A DNA stretch of 64,000 bases, from assembly GCA_023431345.1 (NCBI GenBank), contig JAEYWK010000174.1, positions 1-64,000 on the forward strand, written 5' to 3'. Below, piece by piece: positions 51,177-60,299 of the stretch (its first letter is position 1; each line of letters starts with the position of its first letter). The stretch is from Pseudomonadota bacterium. GTDB taxonomy: Bacteria > Myxococcota_A > Polyangia > Polyangiales > Polyangiaceae. The notes below the pieces were generated by a model. It ran no database searches, was not told the DNA's origin, and saw only the letters and a list, made by a program, of their open reading frames with translations. A program made the position numbers and the translations under genes.

Positions 51177-51797
51177 TCAAGAAGCGCGCGTTTGCCAGCT
51201 CAAGACGCGCTCGGCGAGCTCGTCGAAGCGAGGCGCCACCACGTCGGGCGTGATCGGCGAGCCTTGGCGGAGCGGACACAGCTCGCAGCGGTTCTGCGCG
51301 AAGACCAGCGCCGAGCGCAGCCGCGCCTGGTGAGCGGCCTCGATGTCGGCGGTGCTGTCGCCGACCATCCAGGTGCTCTCCGGATCGAAGCCGCCGTTCT
51401 GCATCGCGCGCAGCAGCAGGCCAGGCTTGGGCTTGCGGCAATCGCACGGACCTATCAGCTCTTGCGCGCCGTGCGGGCTGCCGATCGGATGATGCCAGCA
51501 CACCTCCACGCTCGCGATGGCGATGCCAGCTTCGGCTAGGGCGGCGACCAGCGCGTGGTGCGTGCGATGCACCGCCTCGGCGCTGAACTGGCCTTTCGCC
51601 GGGCCAGGCTGGTTCGTCGCGATCGCGAAGCCGAAGCCTGCTGCCTCGAAGCGACGCAGGCCGTCGAGGACGCCAGGCAGAAAGCGCAGCTGAGATGGGC
51701 TCCACGCCACCGACACGACGCCGGTCTCTTCGTCGCGGATCACGTCGATCAGCGTGCCGTCTCGATCGAGGATGATGCCGGGGCGCGTAGCTGCCAT
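51177..51797 (-). CDS. gmhB: D-glycero-D-manno-heptose 1,7-bisphosphate phosphatase (GmhB-like)
   Basis: A 206-residue HAD phosphatase. LDRDGTLID (10-18) contains the two catalytic aspartates, KPKPGLLL carries the conserved Lys, and MVGDSTADIEAA the metal Asp. A zinc clasp is visible as CWHHP and CDCRKP. Both the length and the clasp match GmhB, which removes the C7 phosphate from heptose 1,7-bisphosphate. A start at ATG 51833 would add 12 residues, but 51797 begins the conserved fold. It is antisense to the glycosyltransferase genes; its partners GmhA-, HddA- and HddC-like are at 58.7-62.0 kb. Confidence 0.87.
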   Translation of the reverse strand: MAATRPGIILDRDGTLIDVIRDEETGVVSVAWSPSQLRFLPGVLDGLRRFEAAGFGFAIATNQPGPAKGQFSAEAVHRTHHALVAALAEAGIAIASVEVCWHHPIGSPHGAQELIGPCDCRKPKPGLLLRAMQNGGFDPESTWMVGDSTADIEAAHQARLRSALVFAQNRCELCPLRQGSPITPDVVAPRFDELAERVLSWQTRAS

Positions 51798-51867
51798 GTG
51801 ATGCTCGGGCGCGGAGCCGAATTCACGTTCCATACCCCGCCTCGCGGCGTGATGTAAGGTGGCGGCC

Positions 51868-53721
51868 GTGTCCGCCTCGGCGCTGCGCGAGCAGGCTCGG
51901 CAATTCGCCGCCCGGGCGCGGGCGCGCTTACGCCTCGCCCAGCGCGCGCCGAGCATCGCCGGCGCTGGCATCGTGCTCCTGAGCATCGCGATCGCCCTCG
52001 CGCCCGTCTTCCGCGACCTCACGCTGTACGGGGGCCACGACTGGGACGAGATGAGCGCGCACCGGCTACTCACGGTGAAGGCGCTGCTCGAGTTCGGACA
52101 GCTTCCGCTGTGGATGCCGTACGCCTGCGGCGGCTTTTCGGAGTGGGGCAACGTGCAGGGCGCGACCAACTTGGTGTCGCCGCTGCTGCCGGCGTACCTG
52201 CTGCTCGAGCTGCGCCACGCGCTCCGGGTCGAGCTCGTGGTGACGACGCTGATCTCGGCCGCGGGCACGTGGCTGCTCGCGAGCACGTTCACGCGCAGCG
52301 CGGCCGCCCGAACGCTGTGTTGCCTCGTCTACGTCGCCAGCGGCCGATTTGCGCTGCAGGCGAGCACCGGTCACCTGTGGCATCTGCAGTACTGCTACCT
52401 GCCGTGGGTGTTCTGGGCGTTCGAGCGCGCGCTCGCGTTCGAGCGCCCCCCCTTGCGCTACCTGGTGATCGGTGGGGGCGCGTTCGCGTCGATGGTCTAC
52501 AGCGGCGGCATCTACCCGCTACCCCATGCCGCGCTGCTGTTGTCCGTCTACGCCTGCGCCCGCGCCGCCGTCGACAAGAGCGCTCGTCCCTTACTGCTGG
52601 TCGGAGCGCTGGGCGTGCTCGGTGCCTGCTTGTCCGCGCCGAAGCTGTTTGCGGTGGCGCTCGACTTCGGCGAGCGGCCGAGGCTCGTCGACTCGCCGGA
52701 GGCCATCGATTGGCGGATCCTGTGGCAGGCGCTGGTGGCGCCGGGTCAAACGCCGAGCTCGCGGCCCATCGCGACGCCAGCCTGGGGCTGGCACGAGTAC
52801 GGCGCGTACATCGGCTGGGCGCCTGCGCTGCTGCTGGCGCTCGGCACGTTCTGGTGGGCTCCACGGCGTGAGCAGGCCCTCAAGCTCGCGGGTTTGCTGG
52901 CGCTGGCGCTCGGGTTCGGCGCCTTTCACGAGCTTTCGCCGTGGTCGCTCCTGCACCGAGTCGGACCGTTTCGCTCGCAGCACGTCCCGACTCGCTGGCT
53001 GTATCCAGCGCTGCTGCTGCTGGGCGTCGTCGCGGCCGCCGCCCTCGGGCGCGCGATCGAGCGCCTCAGCTGGCGGCGCTACGCCGACCTGTTGCTGCTC
53101 GTCGGCTGCCTGTTCGTGGCGACCGACATCGGGCGCGAGTCCGCGCTCTCGCTCGAGCGCGCCTTTTGGATGAAGGCGCGTTCGTTCGAGACCGCGACTG
53201 CGTTCCGCCAGCTCGAGCGCGTGCCGCGTCGCTTGCAGTATCAGCGGAGAGACTACGCGCCCGAGGCGGTGCCGGCGGTGTTGTCTGGCGTGGGCGTGAT
53301 CGCGTGCACGATGCACGCGAGCTTGAACATTTGGGCGCCCAAGGCCGCAAATGGCCGGCCTATCGGGCTGGGCGCGCTGGGTCGCGAGCACCCGCGCTAC
53401 CGCGGAGAGGCGTACATCGAGGACGGACCCGGCGCGGCGCGGATCGTGCGCTTCTCGCCCAATGAGGTCACGGTCGAAGTCTCGGGCGCACGCTCCGGCG
53501 ATCGCCTGATCCTCAATCAGAATTTCGACGCGGGCTGGCGCGTGAACGGCGCTCTCGCCGAGAACCGCCATGAGGCGCTGGCGGCCACGCTACCGGCTGG
53601 CAGCGGCACGTTCGTGTTCACGTTTTGGCCACGCGGCATGACGGCCGGCGTCGTGGTGTTCGTGCTCACGCTCGCCAGCCTCGCGTTCGTCTACCGCTCG
53701 TCGCGTCGCGTGAGGCCGTAG
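51868..53721 (+). CDS. Large multi-pass membrane protein, GT-C / YfhO-like
   Basis: A 617-residue protein with about 11 hydrophobic segments and a soluble C-terminal beta domain (DRLILNQNFDAGWRVNG). Early motif: LYGGHDWDEMSAHRLLT (acidic loop after the first helix). Then come HLWHLQYCYLPWVFW and GPFRSQHVPTRWLYP. This is the layout of YfhO/GT-C proteins that glycosylate surface polymers. GTG 51868 has AAGGTGG just upstream; a GTG three codons earlier is an alternative. The gene is followed 104 bases later by the GT2 fusion. Confidence 0.8.
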   Translation: MSASALREQARQFAARARARLRLAQRAPSIAGAGIVLLSIAIALAPVFRDLTLYGGHDWDEMSAHRLLTVKALLEFGQLPLWMPYACGGFSEWGNVQGATNLVSPLLPAYLLLELRHALRVELVVTTLISAAGTWLLASTFTRSAAARTLCCLVYVASGRFALQASTGHLWHLQYCYLPWVFWAFERALAFERPPLRYLVIGGGAFASMVYSGGIYPLPHAALLLSVYACARAAVDKSARPLLLVGALGVLGACLSAPKLFAVALDFGERPRLVDSPEAIDWRILWQALVAPGQTPSSRPIATPAWGWHEYGAYIGWAPALLLALGTFWWAPRREQALKLAGLLALALGFGAFHELSPWSLLHRVGPFRSQHVPTRWLYPALLLLGVVAAAALGRAIERLSWRRYADLLLLVGCLFVATDIGRESALSLERAFWMKARSFETATAFRQLERVPRRLQYQRRDYAPEAVPAVLSGVGVIACTMHASLNIWAPKAANGRPIGLGALGREHPRYRGEAYIEDGPGAARIVRFSPNEVTVEVSGARSGDRLILNQNFDAGWRVNGALAENRHEALAATLPAGSGTFVFTFWPRGMTAGVVVFVLTLASLAFVYRSSRRVRP

Positions 53722-53825
53722 GGCAGGGGCGAAAGCGACACCGCGCCCGTCTATTCTAGTCGATCGCGCGCCCTGGCGAAACCATTCGACCTGGGCCTGC
53801 CCGCGCTCTAAGTATCGGCGCACGG

Positions 53826-55442
53826 ATGTCGGCCTACAGCGCGCGCCGCTACACTTTCGCGCCGTCGCCCAGCGTGCGCGCCGCCCGCGCTCGCCCGCGC
53901 TACGTCGGCTGCTCGGTGTGCGGCGAGGCGCGCGCCGAGTACCTCTTTTTCCGTGCCGGTGTGCGCTTCGTGCGCTGCTCGAGCTGCGGGCTGGTCTACG
54001 TCAGCCCGGTCGGCGGCGCCGGTCCGTGTTACTTCGACGTCGCCGAAGTGGGTCGGCTCGTCACACCGCGCGACTTGGCGTCGGCTCGCGCAGATCTGGC
54101 ACGCCTGATCGGGTCGTTGTGCGCGGAGCACCGCGCGCGTCGCTCGACATCGCGGCTGCGGGTGCTGCTGCTCGGACGCTGGCTCGACGGGCTCGCGGAG
54201 CAGCCTGAGCTCGACGGCGTGGAGCTGGAGGTCGCGCGCATTCAGGCCGCCGCGTTCGAGCGACTCTCGGTCGCGGGCGACGTCTCCTGGCTGCTGCCGA
54301 GTGTCGCGGCGGCAGACTTGGTGATCGCAAACGAGCTCCTGGAAGCGTGCGCGGAGCCGGCCAGCGTGCTGCGACAGCTGGCGCGCGCGCTTTCGCCCCG
54401 CGCGCTGCTCGCCATCACCTACGCTGATATCGATTCGACGCCCGCGCGCTTGCTGCGGCGGCACTGGCCGGCGTTCTTCGAGCTCAAGCGTGCTTTCTTC
54501 GGCTTGCGCCAGCTGCTGCGCTTGGCGGAGCCGCTCGGTCTCTCGCTCGTCGCGCACCGCTCCGCCTTGTCGCACCGCTCGCCGCGCTACGCCGCCGAGC
54601 GCTTGATCGACGCTGCGCCGAGCCTGCGCGGTCTCGCGCGCGTCGCGCCGAGCAGGCCCGCCTTGCCGCTCGCGACGGGGGTCAAGGTAGCGCTGTTCGA
54701 GGCCAAGCCCGAGGTGACGGGCGCCGAGCGGCTGTCGATCATCATCCCCGTTTATCAAGAGGCGGCCACCGTTCGGCAGGTCATCGACGCGCTGCTCGAG
54801 AAGCCGCTGCGCGTCGAGAAAGAGCTGATCATCGTCGAGAGTGGCAGCCGTGACGGTAGTCGCGAGATCGTCGCCGAGTACGCGGCCACGCCCGGGGTGC
54901 GCGTGATTCACGAGCCGGCGCCGCGCGGCAAGGGTCACGCGGTGCGGACGGGTCTCGCCGCCGCCAGCGGCAGCATCATCCTGATCCAAGACGCCGATCT
55001 CGAATACGACATCGACGACTACGACGCGCTGCTGGAGCCGATTCTGCAGCGCCGCGCGAGCTTCGTGCTCGGCTCTCGCACGCTCGGCGCCGGTGACTGG
55101 AAGGTGCGGCGCTTCGCCCGCGGCGCCATCGCGGCGGCCCTGCTCAACGTCGCTCAAGTCGGCTTCGCGCGGACGTTCAACCTGCTCTATCAGCAGCGCA
55201 CCACCGACGTGAACACGATGTTCAAGGTCTTCCGCCGGAGCTGTCTCGAGGGCGTCTCGCTCGAGAGCGACGGCTTCGAGCTCGACATCGAGCTCGTGTG
55301 CAAGCTCGTGCGCGCCGGTCACGCGCCGCTCGAGGTGCCCGTCAACTACGCCGCGCGCGATTTCTCACAGGGAAAGAAGATCCGCTTCGCGCGCGACGCT
55401 TGGTCGGGCTACTCCGCGTTCTTCAAGTACCGATTTCGCTAG
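53826..55442 (+). CDS. Zinc-ribbon + degenerate methyltransferase + GT2 glycosyltransferase fusion
   Basis: A 538-residue protein in three parts. Residues 25-60 hold a zinc ribbon (C29, C32, C51, C54). Residues 100-260 resemble the class I methyltransferases that normally follow such ribbons (DLVIANELLEACAEP, ALSPRALLAITYADID), but motif I reads VLLLGRWLDG and lacks the Gly-rich SAM loop. From about residue 300 a GT2 domain of the polyprenyl-phosphate mannose/glucose synthase type is intact (LSIIIPVYQEAATV, IIVESGSRDGS, ILIQDADLEYD, VLGSRTL). The GT2 part likely makes a lipid-linked sugar for the GT-C enzymes. The pseudo-methyltransferase may be structural. Confidence 0.85.
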   Translation: MSAYSARRYTFAPSPSVRAARARPRYVGCSVCGEARAEYLFFRAGVRFVRCSSCGLVYVSPVGGAGPCYFDVAEVGRLVTPRDLASARADLARLIGSLCAEHRARRSTSRLRVLLLGRWLDGLAEQPELDGVELEVARIQAAAFERLSVAGDVSWLLPSVAAADLVIANELLEACAEPASVLRQLARALSPRALLAITYADIDSTPARLLRRHWPAFFELKRAFFGLRQLLRLAEPLGLSLVAHRSALSHRSPRYAAERLIDAAPSLRGLARVAPSRPALPLATGVKVALFEAKPEVTGAERLSIIIPVYQEAATVRQVIDALLEKPLRVEKELIIVESGSRDGSREIVAEYAATPGVRVIHEPAPRGKGHAVRTGLAAASGSIILIQDADLEYDIDDYDALLEPILQRRASFVLGSRTLGAGDWKVRRFARGAIAAALLNVAQVGFARTFNLLYQQRTTDVNTMFKVFRRSCLEGVSLESDGFELDIELVCKLVRAGHAPLEVPVNYAARDFSQGKKIRFARDAWSGYSAFFKYRFR

Positions 55443-55453
55443 CGGCGCGTTCG

Positions 55454-56776
55454 TCAGGCGCGGCGCTTGCGGCGCGTTGCCGCGGCCACCATCGCGGCCA
55501 AGGCCGCCCACCAAGCGCTCGCGCTGTCGCCGTGATCGCCCGCGTACGCCACGCTGCAGCCGCTTTGGGCCGGATCGTCGAGGGTGCTCGCCGGTACGCA
55601 CGCGCCGAGCCCATCATTGCAGGTGTAGTCGGCGGGGCACGCCTTCTCCGCGCTACACGTGGGCACGCAGATACCGGGCGGCTCGCCCGTCTCCGACCAA
55701 CAGCGGTAGGCGCCGGGGCACTCGCCGGCGCACGTCGAGCCGAGCGGGCTCACCACGGGGGCGCCGCTGTTGGAGCCGGAAGCGCCCGGACCGCCTGCGA
55801 TGACGGCGCCGCCGCCGCTGCTCGACGCGCCGCTGCCGCCGGTTCCGCCCGTAGGCAAGCCGGGGTCGAAGCCCGGCGGCGGCTCACCCGCCCAGGCCGG
55901 GGGTGAGTAGTGTCCGCTCTCGGCGGCCTCGAACGTCTTCTCGCGGATGAAATCACGCCAGGCGTACACGCTCGTGTAGATGCCGAGCGTGCAGTCGGCG
56001 TCGCCCCGCGACGTCACGCCCACGATTTGTCCGTCTGCGTTCAGCGCGGGGCCGCCCGAGTCGCCGGAGCACACCGGGCTGTCCGCGATCCACTCGCTGG
56101 CGTGCACGAGCTCGGTGTTGCAGGCGGCGCCCGTACAGAACACCCGAGCGTCGTCGACGCCCATGCGGTGACCCGCTGTTTCCGCATGATAATCCGTGGG
56201 ATCCTGTAGGCCGTAGCCGATCGCAGCGAACTCCTCGTTGCGCTTCACCTCGCTCGTCAAGCGCGGCTCGATGGGCGTCGCGGCTGAAGCCGGCACGCCT
56301 GAGCCGGCGAGCAGGAGCATCGCGATATCGCGACCGCAAACGCCGCGATCGCCCTCGGGCACCCAGACCTTCGCCACCCGGTAGGGTTCCAACCCCTCGT
56401 GGCCGACGTTCGCCTCGATCGAGACCAAGAGCGAGCTCGCCCGTTCGGTCTGCGTGAACTCCGTGCGCCCGCACTCGACGCTGGCACCATCGGGTGAGCT
56501 CAGCGAAGCCACGCAGTGGTGGGCGGTCAGCACCAAGTTCTGGGTCAGGAGCGTCCCCGAGCAAGAGGGAAAGAAACCGCCCGGCACTTGCTTCAGCAGC
56601 GAGACGACACCCTTGGTCGTGGTGTCGAGCTCCCCGCCGATGATCGGAGCGCCGCTTCGGTCGAGCGCTTCTCCGCCCGGCGCCTGACAGGCAGCCACGA
56701 CGCCGGATGCCACCACGAGCAGCGCGACCGACAGACCGAGGCCGCTTCGCGCCCGCTCGCGCACTCTGACTGGCAT
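55454..56776 (-). CDS. Trypsin-like serine protease with MYXO-CTERM-like tail
   Basis: A 440-residue secreted protein. Signal and lipobox end VVAAC, and the protease domain is complete: IIGGE start, LTAHHC (His), RDIAMLL (Asp) and CSGDSGGP (Ser). A Gly/Ser linker and a Cys-rich segment (CAGECPGAYRCWS, CSAEKACPADYTCND) follow. The C terminus (residues about 405-440: GCSVAYAGDHGDSASAWW, a hydrophobic stretch, then RRKRR) has the form of a MYXO-CTERM surface-sorting signal. Having both a lipobox and a C-terminal tag is unusual. ATG 56776 fits the signal. Convergent with the GT2 fusion (12 bases). Confidence 0.88.
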   Translation of the reverse strand: MPVRVRERARSGLGLSVALLVVASGVVAACQAPGGEALDRSGAPIIGGELDTTTKGVVSLLKQVPGGFFPSCSGTLLTQNLVLTAHHCVASLSSPDGASVECGRTEFTQTERASSLLVSIEANVGHEGLEPYRVAKVWVPEGDRGVCGRDIAMLLLAGSGVPASAATPIEPRLTSEVKRNEEFAAIGYGLQDPTDYHAETAGHRMGVDDARVFCTGAACNTELVHASEWIADSPVCSGDSGGPALNADGQIVGVTSRGDADCTLGIYTSVYAWRDFIREKTFEAAESGHYSPPAWAGEPPPGFDPGLPTGGTGGSGASSSGGGAVIAGGPGASGSNSGAPVVSPLGSTCAGECPGAYRCWSETGEPPGICVPTCSAEKACPADYTCNDGLGACVPASTLDDPAQSGCSVAYAGDHGDSASAWWAALAAMVAAATRRKRRA

Positions 56777-56986
56777 CCGCAAAAGGTACGGGTGTTTGGG
56801 CCACCGGGCAACACGGCGACCTCGAGATTGTGGGCAGAAGCGCGGGCGCGACGCGCAAGCGGTGCCGCCCCGGCGTAAACGTGCCTCCAGGCGCAAAATC
56901 TACTGCTGCGCGCGCCCGCTTTCGGCCGAAGGCGCGGCGTTGACGGCGAGGCGCAGGCGATGCACGAGGCATGCGAAGGCCTGAGC

Positions 56987-57763
56987 ATGGAGCCGCGTTG
57001 GGGAACAGATCCGGTCGACCTCGCGGCGCGCGACCTGCCCGCGCTCAAGGCCAGCTTCTTGCTCCGCCACTTGCCCGCTCGGGGCAACGCGCTCGAGCTC
57101 GGCTCGGGCGAGGGCAAGATCCTGAGGACGCTGCGGCGCGAGCGCCCGCAGCTCTCGCTCATCGGCTGTGACGTGCGCGACGTGCCGCCGGCCGACGGCG
57201 CGTACGAGTTCCGGCGCATCAGGGGCGGCGTGCCGGCTCGCGACGGCGAGCTCGACGTCGCTCTGTTCGTGGACGTGCTGGAGCATCTCGACGACCCCGC
57301 GGCGGTCCTGGCCGACTTGCGGCGCGCGCTTCGCCCGGGCGGGCTCTTGCTCGGCTTCATTCCGCTCGAAGGGGAGCCGTGGTCTGCCTACGCGCTGTAC
57401 CGGTTGCTGCTCGGCCCGCAGCTCTACCGCGATACCAAAGAGCACGTGCAGAGCTTCAGCCGCGCGCGCGCCCGTGAGCTGCTCGCCGACTTCCGAGTCT
57501 ACGAGGAGCGCCACGCCTATCACTTGCTCGGCCAAACGCTCGACGCGAGCTTCTTCGCGCTCGCCAAGCACCCGCGCGTGCGGCGCTTCTGGTGGACGGA
57601 AAACCGCTACTACGTAGGCCCGCTCGCGCAGCCTCGGCCGCTGGCGCGCGCGTTGAACGGGCTGCTCTCAGCCGGGAACTGGCTGTCGTTCACCGAGTCG
57701 CGCTTGCTCGCGCGCGTGCCCTGGCTCTCGGCGGGCCTGTTGTTCGCGGCGCGTCGGCCGTGA
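56987..57763 (+). CDS. SAM-dependent methyltransferase of the glycan operon
   Basis: A 258-residue class I methyltransferase: motif I ALELGSGEGKILRTL, acidic ligand in GCDVRDV, DVALFVDVLEHLDDP and RPGGLLLGFIP. The C-terminal 100 residues carry a helical lid with EHVQSFSRARARELL. Sugar or lipid carboxyl methylation is typical in such loci, but the acceptor is unknown. GAAGG stands 8 bases before ATG 56987; ATG 56960 in the same frame is an alternative start. It is 14 bases before the first epimerase gene. Confidence 0.82.
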   Translation: MEPRWGTDPVDLAARDLPALKASFLLRHLPARGNALELGSGEGKILRTLRRERPQLSLIGCDVRDVPPADGAYEFRRIRGGVPARDGELDVALFVDVLEHLDDPAAVLADLRRALRPGGLLLGFIPLEGEPWSAYALYRLLLGPQLYRDTKEHVQSFSRARARELLADFRVYEERHAYHLLGQTLDASFFALAKHPRVRRFWWTENRYYVGPLAQPRPLARALNGLLSAGNWLSFTESRLLARVPWLSAGLLFAARRP

Positions 57764-57776
57764 TACGTCGACGGGA

Positions 57777-58736
57777 ATGCCGTTCGACTTCGCAGCGCGC
57801 AGCGTCGTGGTCACGGGCGGCGCTGGCTTCATCGGCAGCCACCTGGTCGACGCGCTCATCGGCGTGGGCGCCCGCGTGCGAGTGATCGACGACCTGTCGA
57901 CCGGCTTCCGCCAGTTCTTGAACCCGGCTGCGGATTTGTGTGAGGCGAGCTTGCTCGACTACGATCGCGTGCGCGGCGCGTTCGCCGGCGTCGATGCGGT
58001 GTTTCACCTGGCTGCCAACGCGGACGTGAGGCACGGCCTCGCCCACCCACGCAAAGACATCGAGCAAAATCTGCTCGCGACGCACCACGTGCTCGAGGCG
58101 ATGCGCGAGCACGGGGCGACGCGCGTCGCGTTCTCGTCGACGGGCGCCGTGTACGGAGATGCGCCCGTGCTGCCGACCCCGGAAGACGCGCCCTTCCCCG
58201 AGCAGACATCGCTCTACGGGGCCTCCAAGCTGGCGGCCGAAGGCCTGCTCAGCGCCTACGCCCACGGCTACGGCTTTCGCGCCAGCGTGTTCAGGTTCGT
58301 GTCGATGCTCGGACCACGCTACACGCACGGCCACGTCTTCGACTTCTGGCAGAAGCTCCGGCGTGATCCGACGCGCCTCCACATTCTGGGCGACGGCCGG
58401 CAGCGCAAGTCGTACTTGCACGTGCGCGACGGCGTGGCCGCGATGCTGCTCGCCAGCGCCGAGCAGGCCGCGCCATTTCGAGCGCTGAACATCGGTCACA
58501 GCGATTGGCTGTCGGTGGTCGAGAGCGCTTCGATCATCTGTCGAGCTCTGGGCGTGGCGCCGGCGCTCAGCTTCAGCGGCGGCGAGCGAGGCTGGGTGGG
58601 GGATGCCCCCAAAATTTTGCTGGATACGCGGCGCTTGTGCGCGCTCGGCTGGTCGCCCAGCGTCTCGCTCGAGGACGCCATCGTCGAGACGCTTCAGTTC
58701 CTCGAGGCAAATCCCTATTGTGCCGAGCGAGGCTGA
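57777..58736 (+). CDS. NAD-dependent sugar-nucleotide epimerase/dehydratase
   Basis: A 319-residue extended short-chain dehydrogenase. TGGAGFIGSHLVDA (12-25) binds NAD, FHLAANADVRHGLAHP and FSSTGAVYGD are typical UDP/GDP-sugar SDR signatures, and YGASK (about 145) supplies the catalytic Tyr and Lys. The late WSPSVSLEDAIVETL matches GalE/RffG-type C termini. The exact reaction (C4 epimerisation or 4,6-dehydration) cannot be told. It precedes the GmhA-like gene by 7 bases in the operon. Confidence 0.88.
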   Translation: MPFDFAARSVVVTGGAGFIGSHLVDALIGVGARVRVIDDLSTGFRQFLNPAADLCEASLLDYDRVRGAFAGVDAVFHLAANADVRHGLAHPRKDIEQNLLATHHVLEAMREHGATRVAFSSTGAVYGDAPVLPTPEDAPFPEQTSLYGASKLAAEGLLSAYAHGYGFRASVFRFVSMLGPRYTHGHVFDFWQKLRRDPTRLHILGDGRQRKSYLHVRDGVAAMLLASAEQAAPFRALNIGHSDWLSVVESASIICRALGVAPALSFSGGERGWVGDAPKILLDTRRLCALGWSPSVSLEDAIVETLQFLEANPYCAERG

Positions 58737-58743
58737 AGTCGAG

Positions 58744-59355
58744 ATGAGCCACGCCCAGCGATACTTGCTCGAGGTCGAAGCCATCGCGCGCGCCATCGAC
58801 CCAGCCGCGGTCGAAGACGTCGCGCTCGAGCTACGCCAACTGCGTGAGCGGGGCGGGCGCGCCTTCGTGCTGGGCGTCGGAGGCAGCGCCGCCAACGCTT
58901 CGCACCTCGTGAATGACCTGCGCAAGCTCTGCGCCATCGAGGCCTACGCGCCGACCGACAACGTGGCCGAGCTCACCGCGCGCACCAACGACGACGGCTG
59001 GGCCGAGAGCTTCCGCGGCTGGTTGGAGGTGAGCCGCCTGTCCGAACGTGACTTGCTGTTCGTGCTATCGGTGGGCGGCGGTGACGCGGCGCGGGGCGTC
59101 AGCCCGAACCTCGTGGCCGCGCTGGAGCTGGGGCGCGCGCGTGGCTCGCGCATCGTGGGCATCGTGGGCCGTGACGGCGGCGCGACGCGCGCGCTGGCTC
59201 ACGCCTGCGTGCTGGTTCCACCGCTGGAGCCGGCGCGCGTGACCGCTCACACGGAGGCGTTTCAGGCTATCATCTCGCACCTTTTGGTGTCTCATCCTGG
59301 TTTGCAAGTCGCTCCCGGCAAATGGGAAGCGCAAACTACAAGGGCATCGCAGTGA
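58744..59355 (+). CDS. gmhA: Sedoheptulose-7-phosphate isomerase-like SIS protein
   Basis: A 203-residue SIS-domain protein. FVLGVGGSAANASHLVND (about 36-53) and LSVGGGDAARGVSPNLVAAL are the family nucleotide/sugar phosphate loops; the latter is the typical GmhA pattern. GmhA converts sedoheptulose 7-phosphate to heptose 7-phosphate, the first step toward heptose. ATG 58744 follows the SDR stop by 7 bases; the following gene overlaps its stop. Assignment to GmhA is by context (HddA and HddC nearby) and motif, not by alignment. Confidence 0.82.
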   Translation: MSHAQRYLLEVEAIARAIDPAAVEDVALELRQLRERGGRAFVLGVGGSAANASHLVNDLRKLCAIEAYAPTDNVAELTARTNDDGWAESFRGWLEVSRLSERDLLFVLSVGGGDAARGVSPNLVAALELGRARGSRIVGIVGRDGGATRALAHACVLVPPLEPARVTAHTEAFQAIISHLLVSHPGLQVAPGKWEAQTTRASQ

Positions 59356-60299
59356 CGCTACCCGCGTATCTGGTGATCGGGGGCGCCGGTTTCATCGGCA
59401 GTCACCTGGTCGATCGGCTCGTCGAGCGCGCGCAGGTAACGGTGCTCGACGACTTGTCGAGCGGCCGCCGCGAGCACCTCGCAGCGGCGCTCGCAACCGG
59501 CCGCTGCCAGCTCCGGGAAGGCTCGGTCTTCGACGCCGAGCTCTTGACGAGCGCCATGCGCGGAAAGATCGCCGTGTTCCACCTGTCCGCCAACCCCGAA
59601 GCACGGCGCGGCCTCGAGCAGCCCATGCTCGACCTCGAGCAAGGCACGCTCGCCACCCACGCCGTGCTCGACGCCATGCGGCGCACGGAGGTGCGCGGGC
59701 TCGTGCTCGCCTCTTCCGGGAGCGTGTACGGAACGGCGCGCAGCGCTTGCCGCGAACAGGATCTAGGCGCTCTGCCGATCTCGCTCTACGCCGCGAGCAA
59801 GCTGGCGAGCGAGGCGCTCGTGAGCGCCCACGTGGAGTGCTTCGGGCTGACGGCCTGGATTTTTCGGCTCGGCAACGTGATCGGGCCGCGCGCGACCCAC
59901 GGCGCCGCCTTCGATTTCTTGCATCGCTTGCGCGTCGAGCCTCACGCGCTGCGGGTGCTGGGTGACGGTCAGCAGAGCAAGCCCTACGTGCACGTCAGCG
60001 AGGCCGTCTCTGCCATGCTGTTCGGCTTCGAGCACGCCGCAGATCCGCTCAACGTGTTCAACGTCGCGCCGCCCGACGCCTGCGCCGTGAGCCGTATCGC
60101 CGAGCTGTGCGTGGCGCACTCGTCGAACCCGCAAGCACACATCGTGTACGGCACGGGGCAGCGCGGCTGGCGCGGTGACGTGCCGCATTCGCGGCTCGAT
60201 GCCTCCGCGCTGGCGGCGCTCGGCTTCGTGCTCGAGCGCTCGAGCGACGAAGCGGTCAGCGCCGGCGTGCGCGAGCTGGCGCGGGAGATCCTGGGCTGA
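59352..60299 (+). CDS. NAD-dependent sugar epimerase, second copy
   Basis: A 315-residue SDR: LVIGGAGFIGSHLVDRLVE, FHLSANPEARRGLEQP, LASSGSVYG and YAASK. It is a paralogue of the 57777-58736 protein with the same order of motifs. GTG 59352 overlaps the preceding stop (GTGA), and ATG 59322 upstream is an alternative with a longer overlap. Together with the first epimerase it may modify the GDP-heptose made by the operon. Its stop overlaps the next start by one base (TGATG). Confidence 0.85.
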   Translation: MTLPAYLVIGGAGFIGSHLVDRLVERAQVTVLDDLSSGRREHLAAALATGRCQLREGSVFDAELLTSAMRGKIAVFHLSANPEARRGLEQPMLDLEQGTLATHAVLDAMRRTEVRGLVLASSGSVYGTARSACREQDLGALPISLYAASKLASEALVSAHVECFGLTAWIFRLGNVIGPRATHGAAFDFLHRLRVEPHALRVLGDGQQSKPYVHVSEAVSAMLFGFEHAADPLNVFNVAPPDACAVSRIAELCVAHSSNPQAHIVYGTGQRGWRGDVPHSRLDASALAALGFVLERSSDEAVSAGVRELAREILG

